A stretch of DNA of 64,000 bases from Komagataeibacter swingsii. GTDB taxonomy: Bacteria > Pseudomonadota > Alphaproteobacteria > Acetobacterales > Acetobacteraceae. Numbering within the stretch: the first letter of the stretch is position 1; every line of letters starts with the position of its first letter. This document shows, one piece after another, positions 17,630-27,035 of the stretch. The stretch lies in the NCBI RefSeq assembly GCF_003207895.1, contig NZ_NKUB01000006.1:62001-126000 (forward strand), written 5' to 3'. The notes beneath the pieces are model-generated. The model did no database searches, was not told where the DNA came from, and saw only the letters and a list, made by a program, of their open reading frames with translations. Both the position numbers and the translations under genes were made by a program.

Positions 17630-18619
17630 ATGATGGCAACCGAAGCACGTGACGCCTTCCTGCAATGGATGGAAACCGAACGTCGCGCCGCGCCCCTGAC
17701 GCTTGCGGCCTATCGGGGGGACCTGGACCGGTTCCTTGCCTTCCTGACCACGCATCTGGGTGCGGAGCCGGACATGGGAGTGCTGGCGGGCCTGTCGCTG
17801 GCCGACCTGCGGGCATGGCTGGCCCATGAACATGCCGCCGCCCTGAGCGGCCGCCGCCCCACGACACAGGATCGCGCCGCGCGTACGCGCGCGCGCCGGG
17901 TTTCGGCGTTGCGGTCCTTCTACCGTTACCTTGCGCGCCACCACGGTGTCGATAATCCGGCGCCGGGCCTGCTGGCCACGCCGCGCACGCGCCGCCCGCT
18001 GCCCCGCCCGCTGCCACAGGCCCAGGCGCTGGAGGTGCCCGAAGGGGTATCGGACATCGCCCATACCCCCATGGCGCGGGTGCGCGACGGGGCGTTGTTC
18101 ATGCTGCTGTATGGATGTGGCCTGCGTATTTCCGAAGCCCTGACGCTGGATGTGCGTGATCTGGAGCAGGCCCGCGCCCTGGGCGATGGCGTGAAAGGCG
18201 ATGGCGTGCTGCGCATACGCGGCAAGGGCGGCAAGGAGCGCATGGTGCCCGTGCTGCCACAGGTCATGCAGGCGCTTGCGCGCTGGCTGGGCGCGCACCC
18301 GCTGCCGCAGCCCGATGCGCCGCTGTTCGTGGGCGTGCGCGGTGGCCGCCTGCAGGCCGGCATCGCCCAGCGCGCCATGCGCACATGGCGGCACATGGCG
18401 GGCCTGCCCGACCATGCCACCCCGCATGCGTTGCGGCATTCCTTCGCCACCCACCTTATGGAAGGCGGCGCCGACCTGCGGGTGATACAGGACCTGCTGG
18501 GCCATGCCAGCCTGTCCACCACGCAGCGTTATACGCTGGCGGACGAAGCCCGGCTTATGGATGTCTGGACACGTGCGCATCCCCATGCCACCGATACCCC
18601 GCCCGATACTGCACGATGA
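17630..18619 (+). CDS. xerC: Tyrosine recombinase XerC
   Basis: A 329-residue integrase-fold recombinase. An N-terminal SAM-like DNA-binding domain (residues 1-105) precedes the catalytic domain with R166 (GCGLRISEA), the GKGGKER beta-hairpin lysine (around 199), H266/R269 (TPHALRHSF), H292 (LLGHASL) and nucleophile Y301 (TTQRYT), so all catalytic residues are present. I chose ATG 17630; the 28 codons upstream in the same frame are translated from the repeat element and have no family similarity. XerC acts with XerD at dif to resolve chromosome dimers. I chose XerC over XerD because, as I recall, XerC neighbours priA in related bacteria. Confidence 0.88.
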   Translation: MMATEARDAFLQWMETERRAAPLTLAAYRGDLDRFLAFLTTHLGAEPDMGVLAGLSLADLRAWLAHEHAAALSGRRPTTQDRAARTRARRVSALRSFYRYLARHHGVDNPAPGLLATPRTRRPLPRPLPQAQALEVPEGVSDIAHTPMARVRDGALFMLLYGCGLRISEALTLDVRDLEQARALGDGVKGDGVLRIRGKGGKERMVPVLPQVMQALARWLGAHPLPQPDAPLFVGVRGGRLQAGIAQRAMRTWRHMAGLPDHATPHALRHSFATHLMEGGADLRVIQDLLGHASLSTTQRYTLADEARLMDVWTRAHPHATDTPPDTAR

Positions 18620-19587
<968 letters not shown>

Positions 19588-19588
<1 letters not shown>

Positions 19589-20568
19589 TGGCGGGAAGGC
19601 GTAACCGGCCTGCGGCATGGGGGCTTGCGGCGTGGGGCATTGCCGCCATGGGCGGGGCCGGGCTGCCGGTGGCGGCCATGGCGGCACAGGATACGGTGCC
19701 GCGCCTGTGCAACCATGAACGCGTCGCCCAGGTGCCGCTGCGTGATGATGGCGGCTACCTGTCCATTGTCGTCAGCATCGCGGGCCATGACCTCAGCGCG
19801 CTGGTGGATACGGGATCGGATGGCGGCCTGCTGACCCCGGACATGGTGGGCTACCTGCGGCTGCGGCTTGATCCCGACCATGAAACCGTCATCCATGGCA
19901 CGGGCGGGATGGCGCAGGCGACGCCGAACGCCCTGGTGCCGGACCTGCGGGTGGGCAATGTCGATTTCGGCGCGCGTTCGGTGCCGGTGGGCGAACTGCC
20001 GGGCCAGCCGATGATCCACCCACCCGTGGCGGGGCTGCTGGGGGGCGATATCCTGTCGCGCTTCGACCTGGACATGGATGTGCCCGGCGGCATGCTGACA
20101 TTGTGGAACATCCAGCATGGGTCCATGGCCTGCGCGCCGCCACCGGCATGGGACGGGCCGTATGAAACCGTGCCGCTGCGCAGGCAGGACAACCGTTTCC
20201 TGCTGGAAGTGAAACTGGATGGCAGGCCGGTCACGGCCCTGCTGGACAGTGGCGCGCGTTCGCGCATCGTCTCGCCAGAGGTCGCGCGCCGCGCCGGTGT
20301 CAGCCAGTCACAGCTTGACCGCGACCCCGGCGGCGTGACCGCCAGCGTGGACGGACACAAGGATATCTACCACTGGCACCGCTTCGACAGCCTGCAGGTC
20401 GGTCATGAGCTGGAGCGCAATGTCACGCTGACCGTGGCCCCCTTGCGCGAACATCTGGAAATGCTGCTGGGGTCGGACTGGTTCGCCACCCACCGGGTGT
20501 GGATATCCTATGCCACCAACCAGATCTTCATCCGGCCCGCGCCACGGCAGGCCCCCGGTAAGGGATGA
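19588..20568 (+). CDS. Exported two-lobed retropepsin-like aspartyl protease
   Basis: A 326-residue protein with a Tat/Sec-like hydrophobic N-terminus (positive start, then AAWGLAAWGIAAMGGAG, and a likely cleavage after AMAA around residue 33). It has two aspartyl-protease half-domains: D74-T75-G76 in LVDTGSDGG followed by LLGGDILSRFDLDMD, and D220-S221-G222 in LLDSGARSR followed by LLGSDWFATHRVW. Retropepsins usually have one half-domain and dimerise; here one chain carries both. The start is GTG at 19588, whose first base is the last base of the pip stop. It is probably periplasmic, and its substrate is unknown. Confidence 0.8.
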
Positions 20569-20580
20569 ATTGAAAAACGG

Positions 20581-20656
20581 AAGTTCCTGGTGAAGCTTTT
20601 TCCAAAAAGCTTCGGGGAACGCCGCCTGTCTGAAAGAAGGTGGTCCCGGAACTTTT
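20581..20656 (+). repeat. Dispersed palindromic repeat, copy 4 (degenerate, GAAGC-arm first)
   Basis: A diverged copy: the outer ends read AAGTTCCTGGTGAAGC and CCCGGAACTTTT, so the ends have changed together and still pair. The GAAGCTTTTTCC hairpin is intact, while the GCCGCC arm is eroded (GCCGCCTGTC ... AGGTGG). It lies between the convergent retropepsin gene and the secreted Cys-pair gene. Confidence 0.75.
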
Positions 20657-20753
20657 ATTTTTTGCACGACAGGTTGTTTTCAGGCGGTCTTGAAAAATCA
20701 GGCCCGGCATGACCTGCCGGGCCTGGGATAACCGCCGGGATGATCGGGGTGGA

Positions 20754-21236
20754 TCAGCCCTTCAGCTTGGCGTTGCATACGCTGTAATAGCCGCCGCCCT
20801 TCTGGATCCAGCGCAGGCCGCCATTGGCGTTGGTGGCCTTGTTGGCGTTGTACTGGTCAAGGCAGGTGTGCATGCGGGCCTTGCCGGCGGCTTCCTTGCT
20901 GTATTTTGGGGAAACGGCGTCAGGCAGCGTGGCGCTGGTGGACACGGGGGCCGCAGCCGGGGCGGCAGCCTTGGGGGCGGGGGCAGCCGGTGCCGCGACG
21001 GGGCTGGCCGCGGGGGCCGCGGCTTCGGTGGCCTTGGTCTCCGGGGTGGCGGCATCACCGCACTGGGCGGTCTTGAAGTCCTTGTAGCTCTGCCCGTTCA
21101 GCGTGCCCGCGGTGCGGGCTGTGGCGAACTTCTGGTGGCATGCCTTGGAGGTTTCGCGGGCGTGCGCTGCACCGGCCGACAGGGTGAGGGCGAGCACGGA
21201 CGCGGCTGCGATCTTGAAACGGAAGGATGTGGCCAT
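20754..21236 (-). CDS. Small secreted protein with two Cys-pair segments and Ala/Pro linker
   Basis: A 160-residue protein. ATG 21236 gives a clear Sec signal peptide (RFKIAAASVLALTLSAGAAHA). The mature part has a first segment KACHQKFATARTAGTLNGQ...YKDFKTAQCGD, then an Ala/Pro-rich linker of about 50 residues, then a second segment with CLDQYNANKA ... YYSVCNAKLKG. The C-x-x-K/Y ... AGTLNG ... F ... C pattern recurs in many alphaproteobacterial secreted proteins of unknown role, and I do not recognise a named function. It lies 43 bases downstream of the PII gene on the same strand, so the two may be co-transcribed. Confidence 0.7.
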   Translation of the reverse strand: MATSFRFKIAAASVLALTLSAGAAHARETSKACHQKFATARTAGTLNGQSYKDFKTAQCGDAATPETKATEAAAPAASPVAAPAAPAPKAAAPAAAPVSTSATLPDAVSPKYSKEAAGKARMHTCLDQYNANKATNANGGLRWIQKGGGYYSVCNAKLKG

Positions 21237-21279
21237 GGAGTGGATCGGTCCTGAAATGACGGTTGTAAAAAAGGTGGGG

Positions 21280-21711
<432 letters not shown>

Positions 21712-21823
21712 TCATCCGCCTTGGCGCTTCCGATGTGTTAAGCGCGCTTGTGCCCGCCCCGTGGAGGGGCGTAAATCCGGCAGGCCTGCCGTCCCTGCCA
21801 TAAGGCCCAGAACAGGAAACGAA

Positions 21824-23056
21824 ATGACCGCGAACATGCCATCCCATACAGCACCCGGACCGCTTGAGGTCGATGTCTGCATCGTGGGGGCGGGGCCGGT
21901 GGGCGCGACACTGGCCTGCCGCCTGGCCGCCGATGGCATGCGGGTCGCGATCATTGACCGCGCGGCCCTGCCGCCGATGGAGCACCCGGCTTTCGATGGG
22001 CGCGCCTATGCCATTGCCGCAGGGTCGCGCCGCCTGCTGGAGGAAGCGGGCGTATGGCAGCGCCTGCCCATGGAATCGTGCGATATCCGCGAAATCCGCG
22101 TGACTGATGGCCGGCCGGGGCAGCCGCCCTCGCGCCTGTTCCTTGAATTCGGGCGCGGCGACGCCGACCAGCCTTTCGGCGCGATGATCGAGGCGCGCGC
22201 CCTGCGCGTGGCGCTGAACGCAAGCCTGCATGCAACGCCCGGCGTGCATGTTTTCGCCCCTGACGAAGGGGTGGTGACGCGCAGCCCCGATGGCGCGGTG
22301 ATCCGCACCACCAGCGGGCGCGTGATCCACGCACGCCTGGTGGTCGCGGCGGAAGGGCGGCGCAGCCCGCTGCGGGACCAGGCCCGCATCACGGTTACGC
22401 GCCTGCCCTACAACCAGTGCGGCATTGTCTGCGCCGTGGCCCATGAGTTCCCGCATGAAGGCCGCGCGCTGGAACATTTCCTGCCCGCAGGCCCGTTTGC
22501 GCAGTTGCCCATGGCGGGAACGGCCGAGCATCCCAACCTGTCCGCCCTCGTCTGGACCGAAAGCGAGAAGGTCGCCCACCGTCTGGCCGACCTGCCGCAT
22601 GACGCCTTCGCCCACGAAATCCGCCGCCGCATGGGCGATGACTGGCTGGGCGCCATCAACCCGGTGGGGCGGCGGTGGGTCTATCCGCTTTCGGCGCAGT
22701 ACGCGCAGCGTTATATTGATACGCGCCTCGCCCTGGTGGGGGACGCCGCGCATGGCATCCACCCCATCGCGGGGCAGGGGCTGAACCTCGGCTTCCGTGA
22801 CGTGATCGCCATGGCCGACATCCTTGGTCGCGTGCATGCCGGTGGCGGGGACGTGGGGGCGGCGGACGTGCTGCGCCGGTACCAGGCGCGGTGCCGTCCC
22901 GCCAACATGCTCATGCTGGTGGCGACCGATGCGCTGGAACGCCTGTTCGGCAATGACAACCCGGTCCTGCGGCTGGCGCGCGACGTGGGGCTTGCGGCCG
23001 TCAACCGCATCACCCCGCTGCGCCGCAGCTTTGCCCGGCACGCCATGGGCCTGTAA
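21824..23056 (+). CDS. ubiH: UbiH/UbiF/COQ6-family FAD monooxygenase
   Basis: A 410-residue flavin hydroxylase of the ubiquinone pathway. The FAD Rossmann motif is GAGPVGA (22-28), the middle motif is RLVVAAEGRRSPLRDQ, and the GD motif is LVGDAAHGIHPIAGQGLNLGFRD. I chose ATG 21824 for its AGGAAA 5 bases upstream. Whether it hydroxylates ring C1, C5 or C6 cannot be decided from the sequence; ubiH is a family label. It leads a probable operon with cysE (50 bases), the YhiN-type gene and the HerA-like gene. Confidence 0.88.
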   Translation: MTANMPSHTAPGPLEVDVCIVGAGPVGATLACRLAADGMRVAIIDRAALPPMEHPAFDGRAYAIAAGSRRLLEEAGVWQRLPMESCDIREIRVTDGRPGQPPSRLFLEFGRGDADQPFGAMIEARALRVALNASLHATPGVHVFAPDEGVVTRSPDGAVIRTTSGRVIHARLVVAAEGRRSPLRDQARITVTRLPYNQCGIVCAVAHEFPHEGRALEHFLPAGPFAQLPMAGTAEHPNLSALVWTESEKVAHRLADLPHDAFAHEIRRRMGDDWLGAINPVGRRWVYPLSAQYAQRYIDTRLALVGDAAHGIHPIAGQGLNLGFRDVIAMADILGRVHAGGGDVGAADVLRRYQARCRPANMLMLVATDALERLFGNDNPVLRLARDVGLAAVNRITPLRRSFARHAMGL

Positions 23057-23106
23057 AACGGGGATCGCGACGACTAACAGGCCCCAGGGGCCGGAACGGA
23101 TGGCTT

Positions 23107-23970
23107 ATGTCTGAAAAGCAGCCTGCGGGCACTTCCATGGATACACGCACGCGTCCCGTCATGCCGCCAACGCTGGGGTATGTGGACCCCATCGCGCTGT
23201 GGCAGGAAATCGTGAATGGCGCGTGCGGGTGCAATGACCCGCTGGTCAAGGGGCTGCTGGCCACCGGCATCCGCAACCATGCGTCCTTCCGCTGCGCGCT
23301 GGCCGCCCTGATCGGGCGCAAGCTGGGGGATCGTTCGGTGGCGGATGACGCGCTGGCCGAACTGGTGAGCGAGGTATTCGACGCCGATCCCGATATCGTC
23401 AGCGCGGCGGCGGCCGACCTTGTGGCCATCCGTGAACGCGACCCGGCCACGGCCAATTACGTGACCCCCTTCCTGTTCTTCAAGGGCTATCACGCGGTGC
23501 AGAGCTACCGCGTGGCGCACTGGCTGTGGCACAACAACCGCTGTTACCTTGCCCTGCACCTGCAAAGCCGGTGTTCGGAACTGTTTGCCGTCGATATCCA
23601 TCCTGCTGCGCGGCTGGGGCGGCGTATCCTGCTGGACCATGGCACGGGCATTGTCATAGGCGAGACCTCGGTGCTGGAGGATGACGTGTCCCTGTTGCAG
23701 GGCGTGACCCTTGGGGGCACCGGCAAGAATGTGGGCGACCGCCACCCCAAGGTGCGCCGTGGCGTGCTGATCGGGGCGGGGGCCAAGATCCTGGGCAATA
23801 TCGAGATCGGCGAGGGGGCGAAGGTCGGCGCAGGCTCCATCGTGCTGGAATCCGTGCCCGCCTATACCACCGTGGTGGGCAATCCCGCCCGTATCGTGGG
23901 CACGCGGCATTCCAGCCTGCCGGCCTTCACCATGGACCAGATGCTGCCGCCGATCGATTATATCATCTGA
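23107..23970 (+). CDS. cysE: Serine O-acetyltransferase CysE
   Basis: A 287-residue enzyme making O-acetylserine from serine and acetyl-CoA, the first step of cysteine synthesis. The N-terminal helical domain (residues 20-160) precedes a left-handed beta-helix with hexapeptide repeats. Catalytic and signature motifs are DIHPAARLGRRILLDHGTGIVIGE, GVTLGGTGK and DRHPKVRRGVLIGAGAKILG. The C-terminus MDQMLPPIDYII is a typical CysE tail; a terminal Ile is required for docking with cysteine synthase in the classical complex. The stop overlaps the next start (ATGA context at 23967-23973). Confidence 0.96.
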   Translation: MSEKQPAGTSMDTRTRPVMPPTLGYVDPIALWQEIVNGACGCNDPLVKGLLATGIRNHASFRCALAALIGRKLGDRSVADDALAELVSEVFDADPDIVSAAAADLVAIRERDPATANYVTPFLFFKGYHAVQSYRVAHWLWHNNRCYLALHLQSRCSELFAVDIHPAARLGRRILLDHGTGIVIGETSVLEDDVSLLQGVTLGGTGKNVGDRHPKVRRGVLIGAGAKILGNIEIGEGAKVGAGSIVLESVPAYTTVVGNPARIVGTRHSSLPAFTMDQMLPPIDYII

Positions 23971-25226
23971 TGACCGAATTCGTGTTCAGGCCGCATGTCG
24001 CGGTGATCGGCGGTGGGCCTGCGGGCCTTGCCGCGGCCGAAATCCTGTCCGGCCACGGGTGCGGCGTCAGCGTGGTGGAACAGATGCCCACCATGGGGCG
24101 CAAGCTGCTCATGGCCGGGCGGGGTGGCCTCAACCTGACCCATTCCGAACCGGCGGATGCCTTTGCCGCCCGTTACGGTCATGCAGGCCCGATGATGGAA
24201 CGCGCCCTGCGCGCCTTTACGCCGCAGGACATGGTGCAGTGGGCCGAAGGGCTGGGCCAGCCCTGCTTTACCGGCAGCAGCGGCCGTGTCTTTCCCCGCG
24301 CCATGAAGGCGTCGCCGCTGCTGCGGGCATGGCTGGCGCGGCTTGCCGCGGGCGGCGTGCGACTGCTGACGCGCCACCGCTGGGAAGGCTGGGACACGGA
24401 GGGCAGGCTGCGGGTGACAGGTCCCGGCGGCCCGGCATCGTGGCGGGTCAACGCCACGGTGCTGGCGCTGGGTGGCGCAAGCTGGGCGCGGCTGGGATCG
24501 GATGGCGCATGGCGGACGCACCTGCTGGGCCACGATGTTGAGGTAACCCCCTTCGCCCCCGCCAATTGTGGTTTCGTGACCGGGTGGGGCGCGGCGTTCA
24601 CCACCCGTTTCGCGGGCACGCCGCTGCGGGGCATAGCACTTGCGCTGGATGGCGCTGACACTGTGCGGGGCGAGGCCGTGGTGACCGGCACGGGAATCGA
24701 AGGCGGCGCGGTCTATGCCCTGTCGGCCGCGATTCGCGACCGGATTGCGCGTGACGGCCATGCGCTGGTCCATATCGACCTGCGGCCCGCGCTGGATGTG
24801 GCGGAAATCGCGACCCGCATCGCCCGTGTGCGCGCGCGTGAAAGCCTGTCCAACACCTTGCGCAAGGCGCTGCGGCTGCCGCCCGTGGCCATTGCGCTGC
24901 TGCGCGAAGGGGGCGGGGGACCGCCGCCGCGTGACCCCATGGCCCTTGCCCGCCTGGTCAAGGCCGTGCCGGTGGTGCTGCGCGCGCCCGCAGTACTGGA
25001 CCGCGCCATTTCGGTGGCGGGGGGAATCGCGTGGCCCGCGCTGGACGAACATTTCATGCTGCGTGCGCTGCCCGGCGTTTTCGCCGCCGGTGAAATGCTG
25101 GACTGGGAGGCGCCTACCGGCGGGTACCTGCTGCAGGGCTGTGTCGCGACCGGCCGCATGGCGGGGCAGGGCGCATGGGAATGGTTGCGTGACTCGCAGC
25201 GCGGGCGGTATCCGTCAGCGCCATGA
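23970..25226 (+). CDS. YhiN/HI0933-family NAD(P)/FAD-dependent oxidoreductase
   Basis: A 418-residue flavoprotein. The FAD motif is VIGGGPAGLAAAEIL near the N-terminus, followed by KLLMAGRGGLNLTHSE, which is diagnostic of this family. The C-terminal AGEMLDWEAPTGGYLLQGCVATGRMAGQGA is the second FAD contact. Family members are widespread but have no agreed substrate. ATG 23970 overlaps the cysE stop, and the stop overlaps the next ATG (ATGA at 25223), so cysE, this gene and the ATPase gene are tightly coupled. Confidence 0.88.
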   Translation: MTEFVFRPHVAVIGGGPAGLAAAEILSGHGCGVSVVEQMPTMGRKLLMAGRGGLNLTHSEPADAFAARYGHAGPMMERALRAFTPQDMVQWAEGLGQPCFTGSSGRVFPRAMKASPLLRAWLARLAAGGVRLLTRHRWEGWDTEGRLRVTGPGGPASWRVNATVLALGGASWARLGSDGAWRTHLLGHDVEVTPFAPANCGFVTGWGAAFTTRFAGTPLRGIALALDGADTVRGEAVVTGTGIEGGAVYALSAAIRDRIARDGHALVHIDLRPALDVAEIATRIARVRARESLSNTLRKALRLPPVAIALLREGGGGPPPRDPMALARLVKAVPVVLRAPAVLDRAISVAGGIAWPALDEHFMLRALPGVFAAGEMLDWEAPTGGYLLQGCVATGRMAGQGAWEWLRDSQRGRYPSAP

Positions 25227-26728
25227 GTGTTGCGATCACGATTGGTGAACGGCGCGGGGCCATGGCGACGGATGCCCCCGTGACGATGGACCTGGCGGAA
25301 CTGCTGTCCACCCGCCTGCTGGTGCAGGGCAATTCCGGGTCGGGCAAGTCGCACCTGCTGCGCCGCCTGCTGGAGCAGTCCGCGCGCATGGTGCAGCAGG
25401 CGATCATCGACCCCGAAGGCGATTTTGTAAGCCTTGCCGAACGCTACGGCCACCTGGTCATTGACGCCGCCGAACATACCGAGGCAGCCCTGCAGGCGGC
25501 GGGGGAGCGGATGCGCATGCATCGGGCCTCCGTCGTGCTGAACCTTGAGGGCGTGGACGCGGAGGTGCAGATGCGCCGCGCCGCCGCCTTCCTCGGCGGC
25601 ATGTTCGAGGTGCCGCGTGATTACTGGTACCCCGTGCTGGTGGTGGTGGATGAAGCCCAGCTTTTTGCCCCGGCAGCGGCGGGCGAGGTGTCGGATGAGG
25701 CGCGCCGGGCCTCGCTTGGCGCCATGACCAACCTCATGTGCCGTGGGCGCAAGCGGGGGCTGGCGGGGGTGATCGCCACCCAGCGCCTGGCCAAGCTGGC
25801 GAAGAATGTCGCGGCCGAGGCCTCGAACTTCCTCATGGGCCGCACCTTCCTTGACATCGACATGATGCGGGCCGCCGACCTGCTGGGCATGGAACGGCGG
25901 CAGGCCGAAAGTTTCCGTGACCTGGAACGTGGATATTTCGTGGCCCTTGGTCCTGCCGTGTCGCGCAGGCCGCTGGCGGTCAGGATTGGCCCGGTGGAAA
26001 CCGAAAGCCGTTCGGCCGGTCCCACGCTCATGCCGTTCGAGCCGGTACCCGCGGGGGATGAGATCCGTGAACTGATCCTGACCCCCGTACCTGAACGTGA
26101 GGTTCCGGCCCGTCAGCCACGCAGTTTCAGCCCGCCGCCCGATATCCTGTCCCAGCTTGCCGCCCACGCTGAAACCGCGACGGTGGAGGCAGCGGAAGAG
26201 GAACCGGACGCGGCCCCCGTGGATGCGGCGGCCCAGCGGCTGCGCTTTATCGAGATCCTGAGCGATATCCTGCGTGACGAGGATGCGGGCTTTCGCCCCG
26301 TACATGTGCTGTATCAGGATTTTCTCGTCCGCTGCCGGATCGAGGGCATGGGGCGCGACGCGCTGGACATGCCGCGCTTCCGCCGCCTGCTGGCGGTGGC
26401 CAAGGCCGGAGTGGATGCGCAGACGGCGGAAAGCGGGCAGTGGCGGCAGGCCGAACAGATGGCGGGTGTGCTGCCTGATGATGTGCAGGGTATTTTCCTG
26501 CTGATCGCGCGTGCGGCCCTGCATGGTGAACCCTGCCCGTCCGACAGCCTGATTGCCCGCACATACGGCACCCATTCGCTGGGGCGCGCCCGGCGGCAGT
26601 TGGCCTATCTGGAGGAGCAGAACATGATCGTCCTGCGCAATGACGGGCTGGGCCGCCGTAGCGCCGCCATTATCGGCCCCGGCTGGGAAACCGCCCCCGC
26701 CATGCCGGATGGACATGGCGAGAAATAA
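25223..26728 (+). CDS. HerA-like ATPase (DUF87 type)
   Basis: A 501-residue P-loop ATPase of the HerA/FtsK superfamily. Walker A is GNSGSGKS (36-43), Walker B is VLVVVDEAQLF (around 138-148), and ATQRLAKLAKNVAAEASNFLMGR contains the sensor and arginine-finger region typical of HerA. The C-terminal 160 residues after a linker (SPPPDILSQLAAH) are helical and end in a winged-helix-like segment. HerA usually pairs with the nuclease NurA, but no nuclease gene is adjacent. Its place in a cysE operon is unexpected. The role is unknown; DNA translocation or end processing is the family expectation. Confidence 0.82.
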   Translation: MSVAITIGERRGAMATDAPVTMDLAELLSTRLLVQGNSGSGKSHLLRRLLEQSARMVQQAIIDPEGDFVSLAERYGHLVIDAAEHTEAALQAAGERMRMHRASVVLNLEGVDAEVQMRRAAAFLGGMFEVPRDYWYPVLVVVDEAQLFAPAAAGEVSDEARRASLGAMTNLMCRGRKRGLAGVIATQRLAKLAKNVAAEASNFLMGRTFLDIDMMRAADLLGMERRQAESFRDLERGYFVALGPAVSRRPLAVRIGPVETESRSAGPTLMPFEPVPAGDEIRELILTPVPEREVPARQPRSFSPPPDILSQLAAHAETATVEAAEEEPDAAPVDAAAQRLRFIEILSDILRDEDAGFRPVHVLYQDFLVRCRIEGMGRDALDMPRFRRLLAVAKAGVDAQTAESGQWRQAEQMAGVLPDDVQGIFLLIARAALHGEPCPSDSLIARTYGTHSLGRARRQLAYLEEQNMIVLRNDGLGRRSAAIIGPGWETAPAMPDGHGEK

Positions 26729-26729
26729 T

Positions 26730-26810
26730 AAAAGTCTTTGGTGAAGCTTTTTGCAAAAACTTCGAAAGAACGCCGCCTTTTTGAGAAAAAGGCGGCACCC
26801 AAAAACTTTT
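26730..26810 (+). repeat. Dispersed palindromic repeat, copy 5 (GAAGC-arm first)
   Basis: It starts AAAAGTCTTTGGTGAAGC and ends CACCCAAAAACTTTT. The first hairpin arm has lost bases (AAAACTTCG instead of AAAAGCTTCG); the GCCGCCTTTTT/AAAAAGGCGGC hairpin is intact. It begins 1 base after the HerA-like stop, in the convergent gap before rne. Confidence 0.84.
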
Positions 26811-26979
26811 ATTGTTTTTTATCAATGCACTGTTATGGGGAAACCTTATCAGCCCAGGCCTTATGCGTATCCTGCGTGTCTAAAACGATGCGTGTGAAAG
26901 AGGTATCGGGGGCAATGCACCGATGGCTTTCCCTGTCGCCGTGATCGCCCACGTTTCCGGCAGTCATGCGGGACAATAA

Positions 26980-27011
26980 AAAACCCTGCCTTCTTGCGAA
27001 GGCAGGGTTTT
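26980..27011. terminator. Intrinsic terminator for rne (bidirectional)
   Basis: AAAACCCTGCCTTC (26980-26993) and GAAGGCAGGGTTTT (26998-27011) form a perfect 14-bp stem with a TTGC loop. On the minus strand it sits 24 bases after the rne stop and reads stem then T-run; it could also work on the plus strand. Confidence 0.9.
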
Positions 27012-27035
27012 CCGTTTCTGGCGGGCCGAGGCTGC

